Assembly (NCBI GenBank): GCA_019022495.1
Contig: JAFEKR010000018.1
Coordinates: 372,001-436,000 of the forward strand
DNA length: 64,000 bases
Origin: Epichloe hybrida
Lineage: Eukaryota; Ascomycota; Sordariomycetes; Hypocreales; Clavicipitaceae
Reading direction: 5' to 3'
Part shown: positions 1 through 11,183 of the stretch, piece after piece
Position numbering within the stretch: position 1 is the stretch's first letter
Layout: every line of letters begins with the position of its first letter
Notes under the pieces: generated by a model
What the model was told of the DNA's origin: nothing
Databases searched by the model: none
The model's input: the letters and a program-made list of their open reading frames with translations, nothing else
Position numbers and translations under genes: made by a program

Positions 1-1561
1 CTGTGGTTCTCAGACGAGGACACGCCGGAAGATCGTAAAATCATCACCAAGTTAGACTTGCTAATTCTCCCATTTGCCCTGCTTTCATACTGGACAAAGT
101 ATATCGACCAGGCAAACCTCAGTGAGTCTAGCTAATGAATTTCCTCGCAGTATGGACTAATGTATCATGTATTGGGGACAGACAATGCCTACGTATCTGG
201 TCTAAAGGAAGACCTTGGATTTTACGGAAATGAACTCGTTCGACTGCAAACCATTTACGCTGTTGGCGCTGTTGTCGGCCAGATTCCGTTCATGTTCCTG
301 TTTCCTCTGGTTCCCATGCACTGGCTTGTTCCGATACTGGATGTGGCATGGGGGCTCTTCACAATATTACAATACAGATCCACCTCGTTTACCGAATTAG
401 CAGCATACCGGTTTCTCATTGGGTGGTTCGAGGCAAGTGATTTAAAGCTTCGTATAACAAACCCGCGTGGTGCTAATGGTTGTACCAACAGGCAACATTC
501 TTTCCCGCAATGCATTTTATACTCGGGTCATGGTATCGCGGTGACGAGATTGCCAGAAGAGGCGGCATTTTTTACGTGGGAAACACGTTGGGGACGCTTA
601 CTGCTGGCCTCATTCAGGCTGGCGCATCTGCAAGACTCGATGGTAAACACGGCCTGGCCGGGTGGCGATGGATGTACATCATCTGCGGCGTGATTACCAT
701 CCCAATTGGTATCCTCGGTTACATCTTATTACCTGGAACGCCCAACAAGCCAAACCTCCTCATTCTATCCGAGCATGATCTTCGTGTCCGCAAGGCGCGC
801 TTACAAGGTGCTGGACACACCATTTCGTCTGAGAAGGTCACACTACGAGCCTTGAAACAGCTTGGTGGAGATTTGCAGTTTTGGATGCTACTCATGCTAG
901 ACGTCTTTTACTGGAATGCGAGCTTGAACGCATTCACAGGTGGATATCTGTTGTGGCTCAAAAGCCTAGGCCGCTATTCGAGAGCAGAAATCAACGCGCT
1001 TGGTAGCATAATGCCTGCAGTTGGTATCTTCTACACCCTCTCCATATGTTTTGCTTCCGACTTGCTCATCGGGCCAGCATGGGCTATAACGGCTGCTCAC
1101 ATGTGGAACATCTCTGGCCTAGTCATCCAGATTATCTGGCAAGTCCCAGAGGCGGCGCTGTGGTTTGCATTCATCACGACATTTTCGTCCGTGGCCATGT
1201 CGAGCGTTCTGTATGGATGGATCAACGATCAGCTGCGTTCATCTCCAGCAAAACGGTCATTTACCTTGGTTCTAGTCAACATTGTGGCACAGTCGACAAC
1301 TCTGTGGACTCAGTTATTGGTCTTTCCCACATCCGAAGCACCGAGGTTCGCGAAAGGGTATTCCTTCGTTTTGGGAAACGCCATATGCCTGATAGTATTG
1401 GCGCATGCCGCAGAAAGACGGCTTCGACGGCAGCTGTAAGTTTCCTGGTTGATCTTTGACGCTTCATCAAGTTGCTAATATATTTTAGACTCCAGGTCAA
1501 CGCCAATGAACCGTTGTCAATTGATGCTAGAGAGATCCGTGCTCCCGTCCAGCATGGTTAG
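1..1561 (+). CDS. MFS permease, allantoate/pantothenate (DAL5) type, 5'-truncated by window edge
   Basis: This is the 3' part of a major facilitator gene that begins before the window. The exons that read through are 1-121, 182-432, 492-1435 and 1489-1561. The join at 121/182 gives the family motif NLNNAYVSG. The second intron (433-491) starts with GC, not GT; only that choice gives the expected WFEATFFPAM join. The last intron (1436-1488) adds a short hydrophilic tail ending QHG-stop; without splicing the ORF stops at 1438. Motifs typical of the anion:cation symporter (DAL5/TNA1/FEN2-like) branch include KYIDQANL, a GWRWMYIICG stretch and multiple hydrophobic helices. Proteins of this branch import small organic anions or vitamins across the plasma membrane; the substrate cannot be told from sequence. 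The family is secure, the substrate unknown. Confidence 0.85.
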
Positions 1562-1758
1562 ACCAACTGCTTGGGCGACATTGTCATCTCTAGGCAAGCT
1601 CCGTAGTATAGGTATAAATCTGAAGCATTTCCATTGACAAGCGCATTTTAGACTCCTCTGCATTTGGTTCACGTAACCTTTCCATAATAATTAAGCTACA
1701 TCCCTACAACCTGATACTGTACCACACTCTCTTTCTGCCTCATGACTATTCAGCTCCA

Positions 1759-2022
1759 TTGCTTCATGCGCCGCTTCAGTTCGTCGCAGCCAGTTGCGCG
1801 AAAGCCTTTATCATTGTCGACGCCCTTGATGAATGCCAAACGGCCAATCGCTGCCCATCAGAACTCCTGGCGCGTATTTTCGGTCCCCAAGCCAACAGCG
1901 TAACAAACTTCTTTGTAACGTCACGGGGCCTTGCAGACATGGAGATGGAGTCAAATCTAACCCATGACGAGAGGTATTGGCCATCAATGAGCATGTGCGC
2001 AGATATCTTGAAGGCCACTTGC
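1759..2022 (+). pseudogene. Relic of a NACHT-domain (NLR) gene
   Basis: An open stretch with no start context of its own reads FIIVDALDECQ followed by LLARIFGPQA and NFFVTSRG. These are the Walker B / sensor region signatures of fungal NACHT NLR proteins (usual forms: hhhDALDEC and hhhTSR). The Walker A part, the helical half of NACHT and any repeat domain are missing on both sides, so it is a fragment. Fungal NLRs act in heterokaryon incompatibility and non-self response. It lies directly before a HET-like fragment, between two transporter genes. Confidence 0.55.
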
Positions 2023-2160
2023 TGAGCTGACCGAGGCCATTAACTCCATGTTTGGGTGGTATCGGTCCTCGCGCATCTGCTACGCGTTCCTGAGCGATCT
2101 CGCCATCGATGCCTCCGCCAGTGAATCCGACCCGAGTCAGCTCTCGGTGCGCATCGTGAA
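2020..2160 (+). pseudogene. Relic of a HET-domain gene
   Basis: In one frame the bases read AELTEAINSMFGWYRSSRIC followed by YAFLSDL. This matches the central HET-domain pattern (AEL.EAINSMF.WY....CYAYL.D) of fungal heterokaryon-incompatibility proteins. No upstream HET start and no downstream WTLQELIAP-type block is visible, and the frame is overlapped by the end of the NACHT-like fragment. It is therefore a short decayed piece, not a working gene. Confidence 0.5.
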
Positions 2161-2370
2161 CAGCGACATCTGGCCCGGTGTGAACGAGACGCCATTCCAG
2201 TTCGCGCCCCCAAGTCATCGTCGGATGACGGCCCGGAGAGAATATCCATTCTGGGCTACCACATGTGGCTCTCCATCCAGCCGATGACGCAGAAGAACGG
2301 GATGCCGTACCATCTCGTCTTTGTAGATTGGAAGGGGAAGAGCTTGAGTGTTTGGCACAAGAGGTAGGTC
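2150..2370 (+). other. Unrecognised coding-like fragment after the HET relic
   Basis: A stretch reads IVNSDIWPGVNETPFQFAP, then with a one-base shift at a run of C continues SILGYHMWLSIQPMTQK and YHLVFVDWKGKSL up to a possible donor GTAGGT near 2364. It looks like real protein sequence but I do not recognise the family. It may be a broken piece of a further gene joined to the NLR/HET debris. From 2370 to 2828 I see no gene. Confidence 0.3.
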
Positions 2371-2828
2371 AAGCCAGGCGACTGCGTGTAGCATCAATCA
2401 ACGTTCTGGCTAGGCTCGACTCGGGGGATTGTGAAGTTGATTTTGGATTTTGGATTTTTTTCACGCCTTCTCGCGCATCAAAGTTACTTCTTGTCAACGT
2501 AGCATCCAAAGTTTGCTTCATGTCTCGAATCTTTGATCAAGAGTCGTTAAGGACGTCGCATTTCATGCACTCTCTTAAACTACGTAGTCTTTTGACTAGT
2601 ATACAATGGGTAGAGTACGTCAACAATGGGTGCGATCCGGATATCTTTCCAAGTTGGGCACCAAAAGCGAGGGATGAAATGGTGCCACGATGGTAGTCCT
2701 TGACATTCATTTTGTCAATTGAGGAAGAGCATGTGCCGTAATCAACGATCACGATCAGGTCGGCAATGCCATAGCGTCATGGATTATCATCATCGATTGA
2801 ACTTGTTTATTCTCCTCCACGTGCGTTT

Positions 2829-5618
2829 TTACTCGTTGGTCGGACAGTGGTCCAGGTTCCCATCGGCGTTGTTCCCCCACCATTGAGGGAACGGCACAGT
2901 CCTTCCTCCAGCACCAAATACGGCAAAGGATAAGATAAAGAGCACAAAGAGACTGGCGCCGTCGAAAGCACCCGTGACCAGGTTCATGTAGTCCCTGAAG
3001 ATGCGCGGCTTGTAGTTGCGCAGGTAGAACTGCGCGAAGAAACCTGTCAAGGTCCAGCTGACAATGACACAGGTTTGTGACTGATTGTAGGGAATGTAGC
3101 CGGAGTATTGAAGTAACTGGGGCATATTGATTTCCGAAAGAGCGAAACCCTTTATTCTGGGGATGAACTTGACGAGTGCAGAGTCAGCATAGGAAGCGAG
3201 AAAATTCATGGGCCGATGATTCCACCTACGTATGTGACAATCCGGTGAACAGTCACAATACCAGCCCCTACGGCTAAGCCTATTGGTACCATATAGTACC
3301 TGCCTCCAGAACCGTAAAGGTACTTGGCCAATGCCCACGATGTCGCGTTGGTGTTGTAGGATTGGATAGTCGCACCGCTCCAAGCAGCGCTACCGTTCGA
3401 ATTGGCGAGGAGATCTCTATTGGTTTCGACAATGGAAATCATAACGGCGTAGTTGACAAACCCACCAAGGATGGTGCCATAGATCTGGGTGAGAAACATG
3501 ACGCGAGGGGGGATTTTGACTATTGTCCGTGGTCAGCACCGCACGCTACTCACAGGCGCGCACTCGAGGACTCGGGAAGGACATACGATATTCTCCCATC
3601 TTCAAGTCCGCGCAGAGATTGATGCAATTGGCAATCACGTTATGCGACCAAGCAGAGAAATACATGTTACCAATCGGCCGTCCAGGGATCATCAGGCCCG
3701 CCAACATCTTGGACAAATTATTCGTGGCAATACCATTGCCATAGCGAGCATAGAGAATGGAACTCTATCGAAGCGGGTTTTTTCACTTCATTTCAGCAGA
3801 GTGTACTTTGTCATCAGTGTTTTAACATTCAGTAAGGCAGACTCACGAGAGGGGCTAAAATTATTCCAATCAAGAGAGCCATAATGTACGCCCAAGCAGG
3901 GAGCGTGATGTTCTCTCGGATGACAACAACGAGGCCGAGAATGAAGCTGAGCACCAGAACGATGATATACCACCACCAAGGTGCGTCTTTGTAGTGCTTC
4001 AACATATGCGAATGATGTCGATCGTCGTATTGTCCAGCCTTGGCGCTCTTATATGCCTTTACGAAATCGCCGCCCCAGAACAGGACACAGTGGGCGATCA
4101 AAGCACCAATCTGTCATTTGTTTAGCACCTCTTCGAGTGAGATTCAGTCAACGGACATGACACGTACAGCAGCATTCGCCATGAACATGGCATAGGCAAA
4201 AGTACCTGTCAAACGGGGAACACCGAGCTTGGCAAATATAGTCTTATCGAGAACACCCCCGGCAAAGACCTGTGCGGTGGGGTATGACTTGCCGCTGGCA
4301 GTTCGGAGTCGTGTAGACATGAAAGGCTGCGCTTTGGCATCCCATACATTCGTATAATAAACGCCGAGCATCGCCAGAATGCATATCAGGAAGCCAAGAG
4401 CCTGGTGGACTTGCAGCTTGAGGGGCAGCGATGTCTGGGCTGAGGTAATCTATATGAATGCCTCGGTCAGTTTCAGTAGTCTCGCGAGGAACGGAAGACC
4501 ACGATGGTCCATGGAGGTGGTTCCTTACGTATTGCCAATCAAGAGACACGGTAAAAAGGCCTAGCCCTTCGTTATTGGTGGCGCCGCCAAACAAGTTTGT
4601 AAGTGTGGATGCCTTGTCTCCCGTCGCATTCATGGAAGCCAAGCAAGGAATTGAGATGGAATTGAGCCACGGGAAAATGTAGGCGGGGAAGACTTCATAG
4701 ACAGCCATGCCGATGAAGCTGTACCAAAAGACACGTAGTGGCTTGGAACTCTTCAGGTCTTGCCAGTGCAATCCCTGGAGGGTCTTGACCGTGGGAAGAT
4801 TGCTCCAGTACACGGATTCGACATGCCAGACGCAAATCGGGCGAACGATGCCGCAAATGCCATAGCCAAATAGACCGATTGAGATGACACTCAAGACAAC
4901 GGTATTCGCGCTGAGCGGCAAGTCGTAAAACAGGTCCTGTGCGGTGAAAACAAAAATGCTTGCGGCCGCATTCGAGGCAGATGTAGCAGTGATGGAACAG
5001 ACTGCGTGCTCTTTGAGGTTCCATGGACCGGGATTGATCAAGCGGGCAAGCCGAATCAAGGGAGGTAGTTTGCCCTGGCCGCCTTGTTGTCTCCATCGAG
5101 CCTCTTGGAGGTCACCTCGAGGAAGGACAGACGCCCATGCTTTGCCGACAAAGTAGGCGATGAGCACTATGAAGGTTCCAGAAATAGTGACCTGGGTTGG
5201 TTTGAACTACGTGCAAAAGAAGGTCAGAATCGTATCGTTCTCGAAAGTCGACCACACTTACTGTATAGATCTGGCTCATCACAGCCTGAAATGCAGACAG
5301 ACACGAGGCGATTACGATACTCCGAAACGTCAGAGCAGGCTCGAAATCGTCTCTCAAGGGTAACAGGTGCTGCGCTGCATCGTAGCCGGTAACAATGATT
5401 GCATCCTCGTTGTCCGGGTCTCCCTTCTTCTCGTCATTGTAGGACAAACCCTGGCCTGTTTTGACGTCTTGTTCCAGGATATCATCGTCGGTGGTCACAG
5501 CGTCGTTGCGAGACTTGTCGATCTTGTCGTTGACAAGTTCAGCTTGATGGCTTGGAAGAGCGAGAGCCTTGCCCTCGATGGCATCAAGGCCTCCGAGGAC
5601 GATGTTGTCAGTGGCCAT
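2829..5618 (-). CDS. OPT-family oligopeptide transporter with a one-base frameshift
   Basis: Seven exons on the minus strand: 5618-5262, 5206-4529, 4449-4168, 4110-3847, 3765-3587, 3519-3230 and 3167-2829 (stop). Joins such as IYT/FKPTQVTISG, DWQY/ITSAQTSL, GEYLKIPPRVMF and HRIVTY/FIPRIKGF recreate OPT family sequence. The family signature NPGPWNLKEHAV, the SLDWQY block and the C-terminal EINMPQLLQYSGYIPYNQSQ region are present, with many membrane helices; about 795 residues, usual for Isp4-type OPT proteins. These move small peptides or metal chelates across the plasma membrane. All exon phases agree except exon 3765-3587, which has one base too many. At about 3719-3721 the reading ARYGNGIATN runs into a stop, and NLSKMLAGLM continues in the next frame. 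As written the product stops near residue 542. Either a young pseudogene or a sequence error. An upstream in-frame ATG at 5660 is less likely as start. Confidence 0.85.
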
Positions 5619-5660
5619 GATTCGGGACTGCAAAAGAGCCAGACGAAGACGAGACTTCAA

Positions 5661-6399
5661 TTGCTGCCCATAATTCAGTTCAAACGCTCGAAAAGCCTTT
5701 CTCGACGGGCTATTTCAAGCATTCCGCGCGGAGGTCGCATCCAACGCCACGTCGTGCTAAACCTCCGCTATCATCCATGTTTGGCGATGTCGCAATACAA
5801 CCTCTGCTTTGTGTTATTGGTGGCTCCCGGGTTTCCCGTGATAAGCAGGCCCTTGCCAAGCCTTGCAACATGGCGAAACTCGTGTTGATCCATCCACATG
5901 CCACGGGAGGAGCTGCAGGGACTTTTGGCTGCAGAATCTCAGCCAACACGATTTCAAGCTTTGCCATTGGTGTCGCTTCCGTGGCGCTTCCAATCCGTCC
6001 GAGCACGCCACTTTTGAGATTGGTTAGCTGCTCACAAGCCCCATTCGCAGCAAATCAGAGGCGCCTGCGTGCAGCTGAGTATTGATAAAACCTTCAGCCT
6101 GATACCGACGACCAGGTGTTTTTATCCATCGCCTCTGGTCACGGCTTGGGCTGGCGGATGCAAACAATAATACAGACAAATAAAGATTGATGGAAAGACG
6201 TGGTGGCGTCAAGGACTGGGAAGATGGGAAGAATCTCTTCAATGTATTTGCATTAAAGTGGGACCAAATTGTCCCCCGCGAGGCGAGGCTGCGAGCCCAG
6301 CCAGCCAATCGGCTCTCGCTCTCTCTCTCCTTCCTGTGTGGGAAAACACAACGGGCACCGCCGTCACTCTTCTCTGTATTACGAGAGGCAGACCCAGTC
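5661..6399. other. Divergent intergenic region (OPT / dioxygenase)
   Basis: About 740 bp between two divergently transcribed genes, expected to hold both promoters. I see no conserved ORF, RNA gene or strong repeat. The dioxygenase frame stays open upstream to 6187, but that stretch is low-complexity and Ser/Leu-rich, which favours the ATG at 6400. Confidence 0.4.
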
Positions 6400-7854
6400 A
6401 TGACACAATCCAAGGCAGCCAAGCGAAAGAGAAAGGCGCAGGTACAGGCCGAAGCCTCTAAGAAAGTTGCCAGGACATCATCCATCGTCACTCCGCCGCC
6501 GGACGGCGCACAATTCGAGCCGAAGAATCTGCAAACCGTCATCTCCGACGAAGAGCTCGACATCACCATCGAGACCCTGACGGAGCTGGCACGATATCCC
6601 AGCCTCACCAAATCAAAACTATGCAAAAATCTCCGAGTGGCCGTCTACGACTTTCGTCAGTCGTGCAATACGGGGCTCAATGCTGCAGAGGGCGCCAATC
6701 TCACGGCCCGCGTCACAGCCGCGCTTGCGGACGAAAAGTATCTCGAGGCCAAGATTCTACTCGCCGAGATGAGATTGCGAGGCGAGGAACCGAAGCTTGG
6801 CGCGCTGTGCCGATGGGTACGTGATCTCGATGTCGTCACACAGCCCAAAGGTGCCAGCATTGTCAACCCCGACAGGCCAGCCAAAGAAAGGGAGCTTCTC
6901 GAGGTGCTCGATGCCGTTCTTCGGGTCAGCTGCTCCATCGACTACAGTAGCGCCGCCAAACTTCCATCCGAGTCATCACCACACATCGCTTTGCAGACGA
7001 CGTGGGATTTGCGGCCGCACACGGAACCTCTGCAGATTTACGAATCCGTCTTGGACAAGTCGATCTTGTCTTCCGGGCCAACCTCTCCACCATCCTCCCT
7101 CCGAGTCATCGAAACGACGCCCGGACACCTTCGCAGGCCACCAAATCACCACCCTGCTATTCTGTACACCTCGGAGCCGAACACTGTCCATCTGTCACCG
7201 GACCACGGGCCGATCACACTTCATAAACACCCCAACGTCCCAAATCTCAGCCTGGCCACGAATGTCCTTTCTCCCGAAGAATGCAGGGCCGTCATTGCTG
7301 CTGGGGAGAGTGTCGGATTTCTCCCCGATGCTCCGGTTCGCGAGGGCGAAGACACCAGTGTCCTAGCACACAACTTTTACTGGATTTGCGACACCGCCTT
7401 CCACGACAAGCTTTGGGCACGCATGGCCCCCTTCGTCCCCGCGTCCTTGAACGGCCGCTTGTCTCGTGGGCTGAACCGACGATTCCGCGTATATCGATAT
7501 GTTCCCGGCGCTGAATACCGTTGTCACATCGACGGAGCTTGGCCGCCATCGGGCATCCGTCCAGACGGCACCTATGTGTACGACTCATCGCCAACTGAGA
7601 GGAAGCAAAGCTCCCTGTTCACTTTTTTGTTGTATCTCAACGATGAGTTTGAAGGGGGCGAAACGACCTTCTACATGCCCGCCACGCGGGAGGGGACGCT
7701 CAACGCGTATCCCGTTCGGCCCGTGATGGGCGCCGTGGCTGTGTTTCCCCACGGAGAGAGCAGAGGCGCATTGTTACATGAGGGCACGAGTGTCAGAAAA
7801 GGAGCCAAATACATTATAAGAACAGATATCGAGTACGATGTAGAACCATCATGA
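6400..7854 (+). CDS. 2-oxoglutarate/Fe(II) dioxygenase, prolyl 4-hydroxylase-like
   Basis: Single exon, 484 residues from the ATG at 6400. The N-terminus is basic (KAAKRKRKAQ), which may be a nuclear signal. The C-terminal third carries the P4Hc fold residues: RVYRYVPGAEYRCHIDG gives the HxD iron ligands (H376, D378). FTFLLYLNDEFEGGETTFY is the core strand motif. LLHEG supplies the distal iron ligand H460, and K470 in KYIIRTDI is in place to bind the 2-oxoglutarate carboxylate. All catalytic residues are present, so it is expected to be active. The substrate is unknown; fungal relatives are usually annotated simply as oxidoreductase domain proteins. It converges on the CAP10 gene. Confidence 0.85.
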   Translation: MTQSKAAKRKRKAQVQAEASKKVARTSSIVTPPPDGAQFEPKNLQTVISDEELDITIETLTELARYPSLTKSKLCKNLRVAVYDFRQSCNTGLNAAEGANLTARVTAALADEKYLEAKILLAEMRLRGEEPKLGALCRWVRDLDVVTQPKGASIVNPDRPAKERELLEVLDAVLRVSCSIDYSSAAKLPSESSPHIALQTTWDLRPHTEPLQIYESVLDKSILSSGPTSPPSSLRVIETTPGHLRRPPNHHPAILYTSEPNTVHLSPDHGPITLHKHPNVPNLSLATNVLSPEECRAVIAAGESVGFLPDAPVREGEDTSVLAHNFYWICDTAFHDKLWARMAPFVPASLNGRLSRGLNRRFRVYRYVPGAEYRCHIDGAWPPSGIRPDGTYVYDSSPTERKQSSLFTFLLYLNDEFEGGETTFYMPATREGTLNAYPVRPVMGAVAVFPHGESRGALLHEGTSVRKGAKYIIRTDIEYDVEPS

Positions 7855-8151
7855 AAGCAAGTATACACAAAGAATTGACATGATTCATGACATCAAAAGC
7901 CTGTTTGGTTTTGACCTTTTTTTTCAGTCGTGGTTTCAGCAGCTGCATCCGCAGTCGTCATGACAGTGTCCCTGGCCGCAGGGCACTCCCGTGTTGCATG
8001 CAGTTCTGCCAACGAATCCCTGCACCAAAGCCTTGCCTCAGAGCACCAGCGTAACAGACATTGAAGCCAGGAACCTCATCTAAAAAATAAAAAGGCTGTT
8101 TCAAGGTCGGTGCTTAGTGTCCGTGTGAAGATTTTAACTGGCACTGCGTGG
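7855..8151. other. Short intergenic region between convergent genes
   Basis: About 300 bp of 3' flanking sequence between the dioxygenase and the CAP10-like gene. No further feature seen. Confidence 0.4.
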
Positions 8152-10068
8152 CTACAGCGACGCCGGGTTTCCACCCGGCAGATCGAAACCTATCACAGCC
8201 CGGTCATCGTCAATGACCCTTGCGTACCTAATCACTGCTGTCAATATCGAGCACCAAGAAGTGATGGGGAGGGGGGCCAGCAGAACGCACTCGAGAAGTA
8301 ATCGAAAGAACCAGGCTTCCAAGTCGACTTTCCTCACAGCTTTTCCAGCCCACTCTGTACTAGTCTTTGCCATGGCCTCGGCCTTTTCGCCAGATGCATC
8401 GTAGTAGCGCACGAGCTCCAACCAGTCATGGCCTCGCATGCTCACGGGCACATAATGCACCCAGGGTCTGAGCCATTCCCGATGCCACTCTTGGAACAAA
8501 GCCTGCTTGAACACCAGACTGCGACTCCTCAAAAACGCATAGAAGCGCCCGCTGAAGGCGTTGCCGTCCATGTCAAGAAGGAACTTGTAACCCCAGGCAT
8601 CTTGCATATCGACCATGTCCTTGACCCCGAAATACTTAATCTGGGATTGACAATCACCCGGGTCGCATTGGCCGACGTGGGAGAAGCGCACGTCGGCGAG
8701 ATGTTCAAAGTCGCTGCGATTGACCTCGCTGACGGCCCATTCGGGCCTGTCGACACGCCCGCGGTTCACAACAACCTTGGCGCGAGCGCCATGGTTGATC
8801 TTTCGGACGAGACGCTGGCGATGATGACGTTTCCAGTTGCCGTCGCGGCTGAATCCGCCCGTGGTAGAACCCCTCCAGTATAATCGGTCTTGCTTGTCGG
8901 CCCACGGAGGATCCCTAGTTTCGCTATAGGCCACCTTTTCGGCCCAGTACCATGGCGACGGGTAGATGATGTCGCTGTAGGAGGAGATTTTGGATTGGGA
9001 GAATATCGGGAACAGGTCGTGCGCGACGACGTAGCCGTTGGGCATGTCGAAGAAGCCGAATGTCGTGCTGAGAGAGGGACTCAGACATATGTCAGCCATG
9101 GCAGACGAGTTGTAGACGAAACCGGCGTCCGTGGCGGCGTATTTCTCGGCGTCGTCGCCCAGGCCATCGTCTTCCAGTATTCGCGCCGCGCTGTCCGGCG
9201 GGCAGGACATCCTCGAGGTCGTCCACGTCGGCTGGTGGGCGGCGGACCGGAACCGGGTGCGCCTTGTTTCCTCGAATCGCTGGCCGCCTCCCAGGTCGGG
9301 AACGTTGGTGGAAAAACGGTTGATGGGTCGTGGATTGGCGCGAGACGCCGACATGTCCACTGTCTTTGCTCTGTGGACCAGCCTCGCGAGGTCGTCGTGC
9401 TGAAGCACGACCCGCGGCTCGTCGTGTATGTTGAAGGCCAGGTCCATGTCCGGCAGATGCTGGATGAACTTTCCCATCATGTCGATTGTCGCGAGATGCT
9501 GCCACTCGGCGCCGCTGGGGTTCTCGACAAAGGCGACCTTGTGCCCTCGGATGGCGATGCCGATGAGACCGTTGCCGTGGCCCAGCGCCTCCCTCGCGCG
9601 ACCTCGTATCGTCTTGGGGCTCAGACCCCAGAACGGCGTCATCAAATCATGGATCGTGTCAAACTCGTCAATCAGTCGAACCTCGTTCTCTTGCGCGAAC
9701 TCGAACCATTTGTCGAAGCGCGGAGGCGGGGGCAGTCCATATCGCCTGCGATATTCCTCGACTGCCTGTTCCAGGGTCTTTGATTGTCGACGGAGGGTAT
9801 CGTTGAACTCCCGGTGTGCCTGTTCCGAAATGTACTCGACGGGATGTGTGTCGTTGCTGGGAATGGTTCGCGGCTTCGTGAGGTATCCGATGCCATCGGC
9901 ATCTTCGCTTGGCTGTTCCGTCGGCGCTGCCCAGCTCGACGGGGGCTCTGGCGAGTCCGCGTGGACAGCGTTTCTACCCCATGTTTGATGGAGACGAAGT
10001 GAGATGACAACAAGCACAAATAGCAGGAACAGGATGAGCGGGCGTCGTCTTGCGAAGATTCGACCCAT
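8152..10068 (-). CDS. CAP10-like glycosyltransferase (type II membrane protein)
   Basis: Two exons: 10068-8291 and 8227-8152, 617 residues. The N-terminus has a basic stretch followed by one hydrophobic helix (LILFLLFVLVVISL), the signal anchor of a Golgi type II enzyme. The C-terminal half carries the CAP10/GT90 blocks RLYWRGSTTGG, a Gly-Phe-Phe-rich region, and KFLLDMDGNAFSGRFYAFLR followed by WVHYVPV. GT90 enzymes transfer xylose or related sugars onto capsule, wall or secreted glycans. The intron (8228-8290) is 63 bp, a multiple of three, and contains no stop, so the unspliced frame is also open. The spliced form (RLLLEYARVIDDDR) matches family C-termini better. No role can be assigned beyond the family. 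Confidence 0.85.
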   Translation of the reverse strand: MGRIFARRRPLILFLLFVLVVISLRLHQTWGRNAVHADSPEPPSSWAAPTEQPSEDADGIGYLTKPRTIPSNDTHPVEYISEQAHREFNDTLRRQSKTLEQAVEEYRRRYGLPPPPRFDKWFEFAQENEVRLIDEFDTIHDLMTPFWGLSPKTIRGRAREALGHGNGLIGIAIRGHKVAFVENPSGAEWQHLATIDMMGKFIQHLPDMDLAFNIHDEPRVVLQHDDLARLVHRAKTVDMSASRANPRPINRFSTNVPDLGGGQRFEETRRTRFRSAAHQPTWTTSRMSCPPDSAARILEDDGLGDDAEKYAATDAGFVYNSSAMADICLSPSLSTTFGFFDMPNGYVVAHDLFPIFSQSKISSYSDIIYPSPWYWAEKVAYSETRDPPWADKQDRLYWRGSTTGGFSRDGNWKRHHRQRLVRKINHGARAKVVVNRGRVDRPEWAVSEVNRSDFEHLADVRFSHVGQCDPGDCQSQIKYFGVKDMVDMQDAWGYKFLLDMDGNAFSGRFYAFLRSRSLVFKQALFQEWHREWLRPWVHYVPVSMRGHDWLELVRYYDASGEKAEAMAKTSTEWAGKAVRKVDLEAWFFRLLLECVLLAPLPITSWCSILTAVIRYARVIDDDRAVIGFDLPGGNPASL

Positions 10069-11183
10069 CGCGAGTTGGCGCGTGCGAGTTTCTCACACCA
10101 GACGACCCAGAACGACCCGGCGAGGAATCTTTGCCAGACGACGATCAGCGGTCCGTCCAGCATAACCCTCTGATGTACTCCGTAGCGCTCTGACCAGAAC
10201 AAGGTTTTAGGGGGGGCGCCGTATTTCCCGAGGTTGTCATTACAGTAACAGTAACAGGGATTTCTGAGCCATTGTGCATGACCAAAGGTGACTTGCAGAG
10301 GTGTGGGCCAATCAGGCTTCACCAGATCCGGGGTTGCTGTTTCAGTTGTGGGTTCGGACGAAAGCCCCACTATAAGACCGCTGTAACGGTGCAGGTCCAC
10401 AGGGCAGGCAAGTGCGGGCAAACTCCGCTTGATGAATGCCACCAGTATTATCTGACAAAGTGAGTCGACACAGCTTGATCAAGAGGGAAAAACCAGCTGG
10501 TTCCGCTTCCTTCCTAGAACGAGCTCCCGAGCAGTGACCGCTTTCACGTACTTACATAGCTTCTGAGCCTCAGTGAGCAATCCTTAGCCGCCCTTCCCTG
10601 AGTTGTGCAAGTAGTGCCAGATCTAATTAGTGCACATGTCCTTTTCCACATCCCGGAACGACTTGCTCATATTTGATATGTGAGAACCTCCGTGTGCGGG
10701 ATATCCATCTCGTTCTCTGCTCCTCCCGCTAAAGTCACGGCCAAGACGAAGATATCCGCCACATCTTCAGCGAACTCCCATGACTCAATACAGTTTCGGT
10801 ATTCTCGGTACGGAGCAAACATTGAGCTAGTAATATTATGGTGACTACATTGAGCTGCGAATGATGCACACACAGGAAAGCCATGTTGGGAAATGCTTCC
10901 AGAAACCCCGGTTTGGATTTAGAAGCCTATCGACGCGGACGGGTTATGTACATTCTACGCAATTAGCCTAAATTAACAATGTGGGGGTTTCCGATTTTCC
11001 AATGTAGCAGCGTTTTTGCCAAACCATCTACTGTGCCATCGTAGTCTGCCCCTAAACACTGAACTTGGCTAGAGTCTCGTCTCCATCGTATCTATCGGTC
11101 GGTACTGGCTCATAGCAAACAACACATCAAAATCTACCGGGACGCCCCACAACAACCGACAAATCGAAATCCCATCAAACCAC
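10069..11183. other. Divergent intergenic region (CAP10 / kinase)
   Basis: About 1.1 kb between divergent genes. Small open frames occur on both strands but none resembles a known protein, and no tRNA or repeat was recognised. It should contain both promoters. Confidence 0.35.

Noticed and set aside
7155..7195. Possible intron inside the prolyl-hydroxylase-like gene
   Set aside because: The frame is continuous and the catalytic domain complete without splicing.
8890..9783. Long plus-strand ORF opposite the CAP10-like gene
   Set aside because: Antisense shadow of a GC-rich coding exon; Arg/Gly-rich with no family resemblance.
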